Made by a program: the position numbers and the translations under genes. A stretch of 64,000 nucleotides of DNA, taken from Porphyrobacter sp. AAP60. GTDB taxonomy: Bacteria; Pseudomonadota; Alphaproteobacteria; Sphingomonadales; Sphingomonadaceae. Below are positions 1-10,791 of this stretch, piece after piece. The DNA is taken from NCBI RefSeq assembly GCF_001296025.1, contig NZ_LJHV01000003.1, positions 31,815 through 95,814 on the forward strand, given 5' to 3'. A model generated the notes under the pieces. The model was not told the DNA's origin. It made no database searches and saw nothing but the letters and a program-made list of their open reading frames with translations. Position 1 is the stretch's first letter. The number at the start of each line of letters is the position of its first letter.

Positions 1-1003
1 ACAGGTCATCACGGCAAGGCGGCGCATCAACCAGCCCATAGGTTCCAAGGCCATACCCGCAGAAGTCCGGCGATGTCTGTTCCGGCGACGAATGGTTCGC
101 ATTGTTGATCATGGCATAAATCCAGACCTCGAACGCACGGTCGGACAGAAATTGGTTGCGCTCCAATTGCACGAGCGCCTGCCCGATCTTCGCCAGATCG
201 ACCATCCCGATCCGCACGCCGCCCTGCGGGCTGAAGATCGAGGCATTGGTGCCGGGGACATAGGCATCGAGATCGCACGCCTGCCCGTCCGCCACAGGCA
301 TCGTACAGGCGGGCGGCAGGTCGTCCGGACTATCGCGGGCGATTTCGCCCGTATCGCGGTAGAGCGTCACCGCCCGCGCCTGCATATCGGCATCGCAGAC
401 GATCCAGTTGAGGCACGCCTTGACCCCCAGCGGCGCGAACACCAGCCGTTCGACCAGCCGGTCATACCGCTCGCCCGAAGCCCTCTCAAGCACCGTCGCC
501 ACCAGCGGCGAGCCGAGATTGGCATATTCGAACGCCGCCCGGCCCGATGGCCCGGCATCGCGCCACGCTGCCGGGTCGGCGAATTTCGCCGCGAGGCTTT
601 CACCCAGCGGGATGATGTAACCCGCCTTGTCGCTCAGCCCTGCGCGGTGTGACAGCAGGTGCGCCAGCGTCACCGGCGCATCGGGGTGGTGAGGCGATCG
701 CACCTGCCAGCCGAGATAGTCCGATACATCGCGGCTCAGATCAACCTTGCCTTCGTCCATCAGCCTGAGCGCGGTCAGCGCCATGATCAGCTTGGAAATG
801 CTGGCGATCCGCACCGGATCATTGGCCTCGACAGGGCGGCCCGAATTCCTGCTCGCCAGCCCCTCGACGATCAGCGGCTCGATGCTCTCGCGGTCGAAGA
901 AGACCACAACCGTCGCGGGCGGAGGCGCTGATTCCTGCGCGGCGGCGGGCGCGGCAACGAGCACAAGGGCTGCGGCGAGGCGGCGGATCATGCCGCGCAT
1001 CAT
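1..1003 (-). CDS. Serine hydrolase, beta-lactamase/penicillin-binding (S12) family, C-terminus off the left edge
   Basis: The reading frame starts at an ATG at 1003 and is still open at base 1, so the C-terminus is missing. The N-terminus (MMRGMIRRLAAALVLVAAPA, then AQES) reads as a signal peptide, which puts the product in the periplasm. An SxxK motif (SISK) lies about 50 residues in, and YAN matches the YxN motif of class C beta-lactamase-like hydrolases. These enzymes act as esterases, D-aminopeptidases or transpeptidase-like enzymes; the substrate cannot be told from sequence. The gene begins 19 nt after the metH2 stop on the same strand, so it may be the last gene of the methionine operon, although its function looks unrelated. 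In-frame ATGs at 1000 and 991 are alternative starts. Confidence 0.85.
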   Translation of the reverse strand, partial: MMRGMIRRLAAALVLVAAPAAAQESAPPPATVVVFFDRESIEPLIVEGLASRNSGRPVEANDPVRIASISKLIMALTALRLMDEGKVDLSRDVSDYLGWQVRSPHHPDAPVTLAHLLSHRAGLSDKAGYIIPLGESLAAKFADPAAWRDAGPSGRAAFEYANLGSPLVATVLERASGERYDRLVERLVFAPLGVKACLNWIVCDADMQARAVTLYRDTGEIARDSPDDLPPACTMPVADGQACDLDAYVPGTNASIFSPQGGVRIGMVDLAKIGQALVQLERNQFLSDRAFEVWIYAMINNANHSSPEQTSPDFCGYGLGTYGLVDAPPCRDDL

Positions 1004-1022
1004 CGCTTTTGCGGCGCTGGCG

Positions 1023-3653
<2,631 letters not shown>

Positions 3654-3671
3654 GGTTTCAGTTCTCTGTTT

Positions 3672-3736
3672 CCGTTCGCCTCGAGCGAAGTCGAGAGGTC
3701 TTGCACAAGTGTCTCGACTTCGCTCGACACGAACGG
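3672..3736 (-). repeat. REP-like inverted repeat, copy A
   Basis: Read on the minus strand, the element begins CCGTTCGTGTCGAGCG, continues AAGTCGAGAC, has a short spacer, and returns with the complementary arm CTCTCGACTTCGCTCGAG followed by GCGAACGG. The arms are about 26 nt long and differ only at two dinucleotides. Copies B (33220-33292) and C (47214-47279) have the same structure. It lies 11 nt beyond the metH1 stop, between metH1 and metH2, and is oriented with metH1 transcription. Confidence 0.88.
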
Positions 3737-3747
3737 GATTGGGTTCT

Positions 3748-4791
3748 TTACGCAGCGATGAACGCCTCAAGCCCGGCCAGCCGCATGGCAGGCTCGGGCG
3801 AAGGCACAACGCGCGGCGCGGACTTGGATACCGCATTGGCAATCGCCGCGATGTGGTCGGGGGTCGATCCGCAGCATCCGCCGAGGATGTTGACCTGCCC
3901 GTGATCGGCCCAGTCGGCGACCAGCCCCGCAGTCGTCTCGGGCGCTTCGTCATATTCGCCGAGTTCGTTGGGGAGCCCTGCGTTGGGGTAAATCATCAGC
4001 AGCGCGTCCGCGATCTGCGAGAGCACCTTCACGTGCGGACGCAATTGTTCTGCGCCGAAGCTGCAATTCAGCCCGATGGTCAGCGGCCTGGCATGGCGCA
4101 CCGCGTACCAAAAGGCTTCTACCGTGTGGCCCGAAAGGTTGCGGCCCGAAAGATCGGTCAGCGTCATCGAGATCATCAACGGGATATCCTTGCCCGTTTC
4201 TCGCTCCAGCTGCTTGACCGCCATGATCCCGGCCTTGGCGTTCAGGGTATCGAACACCGTTTCGATCAGGATAAAATCGCAGCCACCTTCGATCAGCGCT
4301 TCGGCCTGTTCCTTGTACACCGCGACAAGTTCGTCGAAGTCGATCTCGCGGAAGCCCGGGTCTTCGACATCGGGACTGAGGGACAGCGTCTTGTTGGTCG
4401 GCCCGATCGCGCCCGCAACGAAGCGCGGACGACCGTCCTTTGCCTCATATTCTTCGGCAAGCTTGCGCGCGATCTGGCCGCTGGCGACGTTGATATCGCG
4501 CACCAGACCTTCGGCATCGTAATCGGCCTGGCTGATGCGGTTGGCGGAGAAGGTGTTGGTCGACACCACATCCGATCCTGCGTCGAAATAGGCGCGAGTG
4601 ATGTCGGTGATCACGTCCGGGCGGGTCAGCGCCAGAATATCATTGTTGCCCTTCTGGTCGGCCGGCAGCCCCAGATTACCCGCGTAATCCGCTTCGCTCA
4701 GCTTGCGGTTCTGGATCTGCGTGCCGAACGCGCCATCGAAAATCAGCACGCGCTTGGCTGCTGCATCGAGCAATTGCTGGCGCGCGTTCAT
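3748..4791 (-). CDS. metH: Methionine synthase homocysteine-binding (Zn) domain protein (MetH1)
   Basis: This 347-residue protein is a homocysteine S-methyltransferase domain, the N-terminal module of a standard MetH. It opens with the typical [10 protein letters not shown] segment. The zinc ligands are visible as the Cys in [10 protein letters not shown] and the Cys pair in [10 protein letters not shown] near the C-terminus. It should activate homocysteine thiolate for methylation in concert with MetH2, encoded just downstream. The ATG overlaps the metF stop by 4 nt, which indicates translational coupling. Splitting methionine synthase between this module and the rest is a known arrangement in some alphaproteobacteria; the break is at a domain boundary, so both products look complete rather than decayed. 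Confidence 0.94.
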   Translation of the reverse strand: MNARQQLLDAAAKRVLIFDGAFGTQIQNRKLSEADYAGNLGLPADQKGNNDILALTRPDVITDITRAYFDAGSDVVSTNTFSANRISQADYDAEGLVRDINVASGQIARKLAEEYEAKDGRPRFVAGAIGPTNKTLSLSPDVEDPGFREIDFDELVAVYKEQAEALIEGGCDFILIETVFDTLNAKAGIMAVKQLERETGKDIPLMISMTLTDLSGRNLSGHTVEAFWYAVRHARPLTIGLNCSFGAEQLRPHVKVLSQIADALLMIYPNAGLPNELGEYDEAPETTAGLVADWADHGQVNILGGCCGSTPDHIAAIANAVSKSAPRVVPSPEPAMRLAGLEAFIAA

Positions 4792-5717
4792 GCGGTTTCT
4801 CCGACGGGACGCTTGCCCAGCAGGTGGCAGATTGCATAGGCCAGATCAGGGCGGTTCAAGGTGTAAAAGTGGAAATCGCGCACCCCGCCTGCATACAACC
4901 GGCGGCACAGTTCCGCGGCGATGGTCGCGGCAACCAGCTGGCGTGCGGCAGGCTGTTCATCCAACCCTTCGAACAAACCGTCCATCCATGCCGGGATTGC
5001 AGCTCCGCAAGCACCTGCAAATTTCCGCGCCTGCGCCACATTGGTGACAGGCAATATACCGGGCAGGATCGGCGCATCGATCCCTGCCGCAGCGCACTTG
5101 TCGCGAAACGCGAAGAAGGTTTCGGCCGAGAAGAAGAACTGGCTGATCGCGCGGCTGGCGCCTGCATCCAGCTTGCGCTTGAGATTGTCGATGTCCGCCT
5201 GCGGGCAATCGGCATCGGGGTGGGTTTCGGGATAGGCGGCCACCGAGATATCGAAATCGGCAATGCCTTTCAGCCCGGCGACCAGTTCAGCAGCGCTGGC
5301 ATAGCCATCGGGGTGCGGCGTGAAGGGCGCGCCGGGCTCGCCCGCGTCCCCGCGCAGGGCGACGATGTGGCGCACGCCTGCTTCCCAGTATTGTTCGGCC
5401 ACCTCGCGGATTTCCGCCTTGGATGCCGCGACACAGGTGAGGTGCGCGGCGGCAGGCAGGCCCGCCTCGCCAATGATCCGCGCAACCGTAGCGTGGGTGC
5501 GTTCCCGCGTCGATCCGCCCGCACCATATGTAACCGAGACAAAGCTGGGCCCAAGCGGCTTCAGCCGCGTCACCGCATCCCACAATTGCGCTTCCATCTT
5601 TTCCGACTTCGGCGGGAAAAATTCGAAACTCACCGCAACATCGCCCGGCAAGCCGGAAAACAGCGGCGTGTCGGTGGCGGTGCGGTATTCGTGGAGTTGG
5701 TCAAGCGTCGGGGTCAT
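4788..5717 (-). CDS. metF: 5,10-methylenetetrahydrofolate reductase
   Basis: At 309 residues it is full length for the bacterial MetF TIM-barrel flavoprotein, which reduces 5,10-methylene-THF to 5-methyl-THF and so supplies the methyl donor for MetH1/MetH2. Family features include SFEFFPPKS near the N-terminus, FVSVTYGAGGSTRERT, HLTCV, VALRGD, and the late segment AISQFFFSAETFF. It overlaps both neighbours by 4 nt (regulator upstream, metH1 downstream), so the four genes form one coupled operon. Co-regulation by the upstream ArsR-type regulator is inferred from this layout. Confidence 0.95.
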   Translation of the reverse strand: MTPTLDQLHEYRTATDTPLFSGLPGDVAVSFEFFPPKSEKMEAQLWDAVTRLKPLGPSFVSVTYGAGGSTRERTHATVARIIGEAGLPAAAHLTCVAASKAEIREVAEQYWEAGVRHIVALRGDAGEPGAPFTPHPDGYASAAELVAGLKGIADFDISVAAYPETHPDADCPQADIDNLKRKLDAGASRAISQFFFSAETFFAFRDKCAAAGIDAPILPGILPVTNVAQARKFAGACGAAIPAWMDGLFEGLDEQPAARQLVAATIAAELCRRLYAGGVRDFHFYTLNRPDLAYAICHLLGKRPVGETA

Positions 5718-6709
5718 CGGGCAGTTTCCAGAGCGGGGGTCTTGGCGGGGGTGGCTGGACTGGCGCGGCGTTTGCCGATCCAGATCTTGACGATCAGCTC
5801 TCCGCCTTCGAGCGCGATTGGCGCGCTGGCGGTAAACCCGGCGGCGCGCAGCAGTTCGGCCATCTGGCGGTCAGTAAAGCCGAGGCGCGCATGCTGATGG
5901 CGGGTGCGCAGTTCCTCGCGATCATGGCTGGCGAAATCGACAATCGCGATCCGCCCGCCGCCGCGCAGCACCCGGGCCGCCTCGGCCAGTGCCGGCGCGG
6001 GATCGGGTGCGAAGTGCAAGACCTGATGCAGCAGCACCGTATCGAAACTGGCGGGCGCGAAGGGCAGATCGGCAAAATCGCCCTGCACCAGTTCGATCCG
6101 GGCGGTGGGCAGATGTTGCAGTTTGGCCCGCGCCACGCGCAGCATTTCGAGGTTCTTGTCGAGCGCAACCACCCGTTCGGCGGTGCCGGCAAACAGTTCC
6201 GCCATGCGCCCGGTGCCGGTGCCGATATCCAGCACCGCGCCCAGCGGGCTATCGGCCAAAGCATCGGAAAGGCGGCGTTCAACCTCGGCATCAGGGCTGT
6301 GCAGCAGTCGCAATTCGTCCCATTCGCCGGCGTGACGGGCAAAGTAATGCTCCGCCGCGGTTACCCGCGCATCACGGATCGCGGCGAGTTTGCGCCGGTC
6401 GGCTTCGCAAACGGCGGCAAAGTCAGGCTCGGTCTGTTCGGCAATGGCGAGCAGGCGCTGGGTTGCATCGATCACCGGCGCCGCGCGTTCATCCGCTTCG
6501 GCCTGGCGCAGGAACACCCAGCTGCCTTCGCGGCGGCGCTCGGCAAGGCCAGCATCGCACAGGATGCCGACATGGCGCGACACGCGCGGCTGGCTTTGCC
6601 CCAGCACCTGCGCCAATTCGCCCACCGCCAGCTCCATCGTGCCCAGCAACCGCGCAATGCGCAGCCTGGTCGGATCGCCCAGCGCCTTGAAGATGTCCTC
6701 GATCACCAT
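5714..6709 (-). CDS. ArsR-family regulator fused to a SAM-dependent methyltransferase domain
   Basis: About 331 residues from ATG 6709. Residues 1-90 form an ArsR-type winged helix (IFKALGDPTRLRIARLL, then GELAQVLGQSQPRVSRHVGIL), without an obvious Cys metal site. From about residue 130 there is a class I methyltransferase domain with the SAM motif VLDIGTGTGRMAELF and ALDKNLEML. A regulator that binds SAM or SAH is a logical controller of the metF-metH operon it leads; ArsR-type methionine-cycle regulators (SahR) are established in Proteobacteria, and I infer a related role. It overlaps metF by 4 nt. ATGs at 6718 and 6721 are alternative starts, but the 6721 ATG lies inside the palindromic site, so 6709 is preferred. 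Confidence 0.85.
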   Translation of the reverse strand: MVIEDIFKALGDPTRLRIARLLGTMELAVGELAQVLGQSQPRVSRHVGILCDAGLAERRREGSWVFLRQAEADERAAPVIDATQRLLAIAEQTEPDFAAVCEADRRKLAAIRDARVTAAEHYFARHAGEWDELRLLHSPDAEVERRLSDALADSPLGAVLDIGTGTGRMAELFAGTAERVVALDKNLEMLRVARAKLQHLPTARIELVQGDFADLPFAPASFDTVLLHQVLHFAPDPAPALAEAARVLRGGGRIAIVDFASHDREELRTRHQHARLGFTDRQMAELLRAAGFTASAPIALEGGELIVKIWIGKRRASPATPAKTPALETAR

Positions 6710-6718
6710 GGCTGGCAT

Positions 6719-6740
6719 CATATAAAGATATTTTTATATG
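6719..6740. promoter_or_regulatory. AT-rich palindromic operator candidate upstream of the ArsR-methyltransferase gene
   Basis: The two 11-nt arms, CATATAAAGAT and ATTTTTATATG, are reverse complements except at one base. The site sits just before the regulator's likely ATG in otherwise GC-rich DNA. Size, composition and position suit an ArsR-family dimer site and autoregulation of the met operon (inference). Confidence 0.7.
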
Positions 6741-6768
6741 TGTAAATCGCCCGTGGCAGAAAGGCGTT

Positions 6769-7665
6769 CTATTCCAGCGCCAAGGCTTGCGCATAGTGAT
6801 CGCGCAAAGTCTCGCTGCCGTATTCCGGGGTGAGATCAGCCGCGTATGCGCCGGTTGCAGGATCCAGCACCAGCATCGATTCGGTGGCGTAATAATGCGC
6901 AATGCGGGCGTACTCGGCCTTCTCGGCACACCAGCCCGAAATCCCGGCGCCAAGACCCAGTATGCGCCCCGCCCAGGTGAACATTTCGGGAGAAACGGAT
7001 TTGAAGTGCGGCTCCTTGCCTGCCGCCGCGAACAGTAACAGCCCGGCATCGCGCAGGGAAATCGCCGGGCCGGGGCCGCCGATCGGCAGAATGCGGTTGG
7101 CAGCTTCGGGATTATCAATGCACCCGGCGACAAAGCGCGCCAGATCGCCATCGCTGATCGGCTTGCAGCGGGTACGGTTGCCGTCACCGAAGATCAGGAA
7201 CGGCTTGCCCGCCTTGACCCGCTTTACCTGACCCGAAAGCGATTTAAAAAAGGCGGTTGGGCGGACGATGGTGTAGCCGATCCCGCTCGCCGCCAGTGCG
7301 GCTTCGAACTTGAGCTTGGCGTGCTGGAAGGCAAGCAAGGGCTTCTGCACGCAGATCGCGGAGAGCAGGATGAACTGCTGCGCACCTGCGGCCTGCGCCG
7401 CTTCCAGCAGGGCAAGGTTGGCACGGTAATCCACCGCCTCGGCATCCCTGGGCGCGCCGCTGCGCGATGCGATGCAGGATATCACCACCTCGGGCTGCGC
7501 CTTTGCGGCCATCATCGCAAGCTGCGCCGGATCGGCCAGCGCCGCGCGGGTCAGTGCGGTGACCGTGTGGCCATCAGCCCCCAATTGCCGCGCCACCGCC
7601 GCACCGATTGTCCCGCTCGCTCCGGCAAGCAGGATACGGCGCGGGCGGATTGGGGCGTGTGTCAT
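6769..7665 (-). CDS. bciA: 3,8-divinyl chlorophyllide/protochlorophyllide 8-vinyl reductase (BciA type)
   Basis: This 298-residue NAD(P)-binding protein has an N-terminal Rossmann motif (ILLAGASGTIGAAV). It carries segments I recognise from BciA/DVR enzymes: SAICVQKPLLAFQHAKL, IVRPTAFFKSLSGQV, RCKPISDGDLA, RILPIGGPGPA, and near the C-terminus YYATESMLVLDPATGAY followed by YGSETLRDH. The reaction reduces the C8 vinyl group during (bacterio)chlorophyll biosynthesis with NADPH. No other pigment gene is in the window, which is normal, since bciA often lies outside the photosynthesis cluster. It lies 48-60 nt upstream of the met regulator on the same strand but has no functional link to it. A related SDR recruited to another task is the alternative. 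Confidence 0.85.
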   Translation of the reverse strand: MTHAPIRPRRILLAGASGTIGAAVARQLGADGHTVTALTRAALADPAQLAMMAAKAQPEVVISCIASRSGAPRDAEAVDYRANLALLEAAQAAGAQQFILLSAICVQKPLLAFQHAKLKFEAALAASGIGYTIVRPTAFFKSLSGQVKRVKAGKPFLIFGDGNRTRCKPISDGDLARFVAGCIDNPEAANRILPIGGPGPAISLRDAGLLLFAAAGKEPHFKSVSPEMFTWAGRILGLGAGISGWCAEKAEYARIAHYYATESMLVLDPATGAYAADLTPEYGSETLRDHYAQALALE

Positions 7666-7767
7666 GCCCGCACCCTAGCGCGCGCAGAGTGGAGGCAAAA
7701 GTAGGAGTTGCCGCTGCGCCCCTTCTCGGCCAGCGTTACGCCCGGCTGATGATGGGAGAGCACAGCA

Positions 7768-9492
7768 ATGCAGGCCGATTTTGATCTGGTGATCCGCGGC
7801 GGCACGATTGCCGACGGGACAGGGCGCGATCTGATCGATGGCGACATTGCGATTGCCGGCGGGCGGGTTGCCGCCATCGGCAAGGTCAGCGGGCGCGGGG
7901 CCGAGGAGATCGACGCCAAAGGCCGCATCGTCACCCCGGGCTTCATCGATGTTCACACCCACTACGACGGCCAATGCATCTGGGCCGAGGAGCTTTCCCC
8001 TTCATCCTCGCACGGCGTCACCACCGCCGTGATGGGCAATTGCGGCGTCGGCTTTGCGCCCTGCCGCAAGGCCGATCACGACATGCTGATCAACGTGATG
8101 GAGGGGGTGGAAGACATCCCCGGCATCGTCATGACCGAAGGCCTGCCGTGGGACTGGGAAACCTTCCCCGAATATCTCGACACGGTCGCCGCCGGAAAGC
8201 GCGATATCGATATCGCCGCCTATCTGCCGCATTCACCCTTGAGGGTCTATGCGATGGGGGAACGCGGCGGGGCCCGCGAGGTTGCCACCCAAGACGATCT
8301 CGCGCTGATGCGCCGCCTCACGGCAGAGGCGATGCGCGCGGGGGCAATCGGCTTTGCGACCTCGCGGCTCAGCATCCACAAGACTGCCGATGGCGATGCC
8401 ATCCCGACTTTCGATACCGATATTGCCGAACTGGAAGCGATCACCCGCGGCATGGCCGATGCGGGCGCGGGTACATTCCAGGTGGTGCTCGATGCCTTTG
8501 TCGGTTGGGACAAGGAATACCGCGTGATCGAGCGGGTGATCGCAGCCAGCGGCCGCCCGGCGACCTTCACGCTTGCTTCGGGCAACGACGCGCCCCCGCG
8601 CTGGCGGCGGGTGCTGGAAATGCTGGAGGCGACCAATGCGGCAGGCGGCATCGCCAACGCGCAGGTGATGCCGCGCCCGATCGGATTGATCGCGGGGCTG
8701 GAACTGACGGTGCACCCGTTCGTGCTGTGCCCGAGCTGGGCCAAGATCGCGCACCTCTCCATCCCCGAACAGGTCGCCGCGATGCGCGATCCCGCTTTGC
8801 GCGCTGCCCTGATCACCGAAGATTTCGCCCCCGGTCATCCCTTCAACGAGCTGGCGCGAAACTGGCGCTGGTTGTTCCCGCTCGACAATCCGCCCGATTA
8901 CGCCCCGCCCGCGCACATGAGCATGGCAGGCCAAGCCGAGGCACGCGGCTGCACCCCGCAGGAAATCGCCTATGACCGGCTGCTGGAAACCGAAGGGCGC
9001 GGGCTGTTCCTCGCCGCGCTGGGCAATTATGAAAACGCCAGCCTGGCCAGCGCGCACGAAATGCTGCGTCATCCGCACTGCGTGCCCGGCCTGGGCGATG
9101 GCGGCGCGCATTACGGCGCGATCTGCGATGCCAGCTATTCGACCTATCTGCTGACCCAGTTCGTGCAGAAGCAGGGCGAATTGTCGCTGGGCCTTGCCGA
9201 GGCGGTGCATATGCTCGGGGCGAAGGCCGCGCGGGCGGTGGGCCTGAATGATCGCGGGACACTGCACGTCGGCGGGCGGGCCGATTGCAACGTGATCGAC
9301 CTCGGTGGCCTGACGCTGCACCTGCCCGAAGTGGTGCGCGATCTGCCCGCCGGCGGCCGCCGCCTGCACCAGCGCGCCACCGGCTACGAGGCGACGATCG
9401 TGGCGGGCGAAGTCATCCGCCGCTTCGACCAGTCAACCGGAGCGCGGCCCGGCAAACTGATCCGCGGTGCGGGTTACCAGACGGCAGCCTAA
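7768..9492 (+). CDS. Amidohydrolase family protein, D-aminoacylase (N-acyl-D-amino-acid deacylase)-like
   Basis: This 574-residue protein is a full-length metal-dependent amidohydrolase (amidohydrolase_3 group). The N-terminus has LVIRGGTIADGTG and the metal-binding strand PGFIDVHTHYDGQ. The later segment GDGGAHYGAICDAS supplies a second set of likely metal or catalytic residues, and the C-terminal beta-sandwich returns with GGRADCNVIDL. D-aminoacylases hydrolyse N-acyl-D-amino acids to D-amino acid plus carboxylate; many sphingomonad homologues have unknown substrates, so only the superfamily is firm. A GGGAGAG sequence precedes the ATG. The stop overlaps the stop of the convergent SDR gene. 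Confidence 0.88.
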   Translation: MQADFDLVIRGGTIADGTGRDLIDGDIAIAGGRVAAIGKVSGRGAEEIDAKGRIVTPGFIDVHTHYDGQCIWAEELSPSSSHGVTTAVMGNCGVGFAPCRKADHDMLINVMEGVEDIPGIVMTEGLPWDWETFPEYLDTVAAGKRDIDIAAYLPHSPLRVYAMGERGGAREVATQDDLALMRRLTAEAMRAGAIGFATSRLSIHKTADGDAIPTFDTDIAELEAITRGMADAGAGTFQVVLDAFVGWDKEYRVIERVIAASGRPATFTLASGNDAPPRWRRVLEMLEATNAAGGIANAQVMPRPIGLIAGLELTVHPFVLCPSWAKIAHLSIPEQVAAMRDPALRAALITEDFAPGHPFNELARNWRWLFPLDNPPDYAPPAHMSMAGQAEARGCTPQEIAYDRLLETEGRGLFLAALGNYENASLASAHEMLRHPHCVPGLGDGGAHYGAICDASYSTYLLTQFVQKQGELSLGLAEAVHMLGAKAARAVGLNDRGTLHVGGRADCNVIDLGGLTLHLPEVVRDLPAGGRRLHQRATGYEATIVAGEVIRRFDQSTGARPGKLIRGAGYQTAA

Positions 9493-10262
9493 CGCCCGCC
9501 CGTCACGTACAGACACTGCCCCGTGATCCAGCTGGCCGCAGGCGAAGCCATGAAGACGACCGCGGCGGCGATATCCTCGGGCGCGCCATAGCGGCCCAGC
9601 GGAATGCCGATCATGCCCAGCAGTTTCTCGCGCTTCTCGTCGGTGTCGGTGCCCATGCATTCATCAAAATTCTCGGTCGGCACCGGGCCGGGCGCGACCG
9701 CATTGACTCTGATCTTCGGCGCCACCTCGACCGCGAGCGTGGTGGTCAGGCTGTTCACCGCTGCCTTGGCCGCGCCATAGGGCCCGTTCTTGACCTGCGG
9801 GCCAAAGGCGGACCGCGACGAGATATTGACGATCGCCCCGCCCGCATCGGCCATATGCCGCGCGGCGACGCTCGATCCCATCCACACCGCCTTGAGGTTG
9901 AGCGCGATCTGCGCGTCAAAATTCTCCTCCGGCGTGCGGGTGAGATAGCGCGGGGTTGCATCGGGGATGCCGCCGGCATTGTTGACCCAGATGGTCAGCT
10001 TGCCGAATGCGGCAATGGTTGCCTGCGCCAGCTGTTCCAGCGCAGCGCCATCGGTCGCATCGGTCGCCAGCGGCAGGGCGCGGCGGCCCAGTGCCTCGAT
10101 TTCCTGCGCCACGCCATCAAGATCAGCCTGCGTGCGCGCGGCCAGTGCGACATCGGCACCTGCCTCGGCCAGAGCAATCGCAATCGCCCGCCCGATCCCC
10201 TTGCCCGCGCCGGTGACCACCGCCACTTCGCCATCGAGCCGAAACCGATCCAGAATCGCCAT
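9489..10262 (-). CDS. SDR family NAD(P)-dependent oxidoreductase
   Basis: A 257-residue classical short-chain dehydrogenase. The cofactor motif TGAGKGIGRAIA is at residue 18, NNAG near 90, a catalytic Ser in VNISSRSAFG, and the YxxxK pair in YGAAKAAVN. The closing segment WITGQCLYVTGG is typical of FabG-like and related enzymes. The substrate is unknown; 3-oxoacyl or secondary-alcohol oxidoreduction is plausible. It is convergent with the amidohydrolase, and the ends overlap by 4 nt. Confidence 0.88.
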   Translation of the reverse strand: MAILDRFRLDGEVAVVTGAGKGIGRAIAIALAEAGADVALAARTQADLDGVAQEIEALGRRALPLATDATDGAALEQLAQATIAAFGKLTIWVNNAGGIPDATPRYLTRTPEENFDAQIALNLKAVWMGSSVAARHMADAGGAIVNISSRSAFGPQVKNGPYGAAKAAVNSLTTTLAVEVAPKIRVNAVAPGPVPTENFDECMGTDTDEKREKLLGMIGIPLGRYGAPEDIAAAVVFMASPAASWITGQCLYVTGGR

Positions 10263-10450
10263 AAGGCCCCCTTGCGCCGCATGATTGCCACCCGGAACCT
10301 AAGGCCAGCACGCCGGGGCAACACTGACGCTTCAGATAGGCTGTCGCCGCAGCGCCATACCCGCTGCAATCAGACACAGGCTGCCCACTGCGGTATTGCA
10401 TCACAAGGCGCAAAGCCAACCGGTTCCTTGAGTTTTTCATGGAAATTTGC

Positions 10451-10526
10451 TGGTGCCGCTTACAGGATTCGAACCTGTGACCCCATCATTACGAATGATG
10501 TGCTCTACCGACTGAGCTAAAGCGGC
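10451..10526 (-). tRNA. tRNA-Thr (anticodon CGT)
   Basis: On the minus strand the sequence folds as a cloverleaf: acceptor GCCGCTT/AAGCGGC, D-arm GCTC...GAGC, anticodon stem CATCA/TGATG with loop TTCGTAA (anticodon CGT), and T-arm ACAGG-TTCGAAT-CCTGT. Discriminator A is followed by an encoded CCA. Length is 76 nt. Confidence 0.97.
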
Positions 10527-10575
10527 ACTCTGCCCGCTGCCCTAATTCGCGTGGGAAGCGTGCGCAATGCAAAGG

Positions 10576-10649
10576 TGGAGGCCCGAGCCGGAATCGAACC
10601 GGCGTGCAAGGATTTGCAGTCCTCTGCGTAACCACTCCGCCATCGGGCC
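10576..10649 (-). tRNA. tRNA-Cys (anticodon GCA)
   Basis: On the minus strand: acceptor GGCCCGA/TCGGGCC, anticodon stem GAGGA/TCCTT with loop CTGCAAA (anticodon GCA), T-arm GCCGG-TTCGATT-CCGGC, discriminator U and encoded CCA. Length is 74 nt. It lies 49 nt upstream of tRNA-Thr and is probably co-transcribed with it. Confidence 0.97.
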
Positions 10650-10750
10650 GAGCCATCCTGAACCCAAGGGCCCCGGACAGAGCGCGCGCACTAGCGATTC
10701 GGCGCGGGCTTGGCAATGAATGTTTGGCAGGGAGAGTTTGGCAGGCCGGG

Positions 10751-10765
10751 TTGACGTAACGTCAA
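10751..10765. promoter_or_regulatory. Perfect palindrome TTGACGTAACGTCAA upstream of the thioesterase gene
   Basis: The arms TTGACGT and ACGTCAA flank one central base. It lies 26-40 nt before the thioesterase start. ACGT-cored palindromes are typical operators of MerR-type (LiuR-like) and other regulators of acyl-CoA catabolism in Proteobacteria, so an operator role is inferred. Confidence 0.6.
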
Positions 10766-10791
10766 TCTGGACGACCCCTTCGCGGCGGGGC

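Noticed and set aside
3654..3953. About 100 extra N-terminal residues in the metH2 frame up to 3953
   Set aside because: The stretch runs through the REP-like element and the end of metH1, and looks basic/low-quality; the pterin module starts at 3653.
10263..10450. Possible regulatory or ncRNA gene between the SDR gene and tRNA-Thr
   Set aside because: No hairpin-plus-T-run, no promoter-like pair and no known RNA fold visible; treated as a plain spacer.
10451..10649. Integrated element using the tRNA-Thr/tRNA-Cys pair as attachment site
   Set aside because: No integrase, no repeated tRNA 3' end and no phage-like genes nearby.
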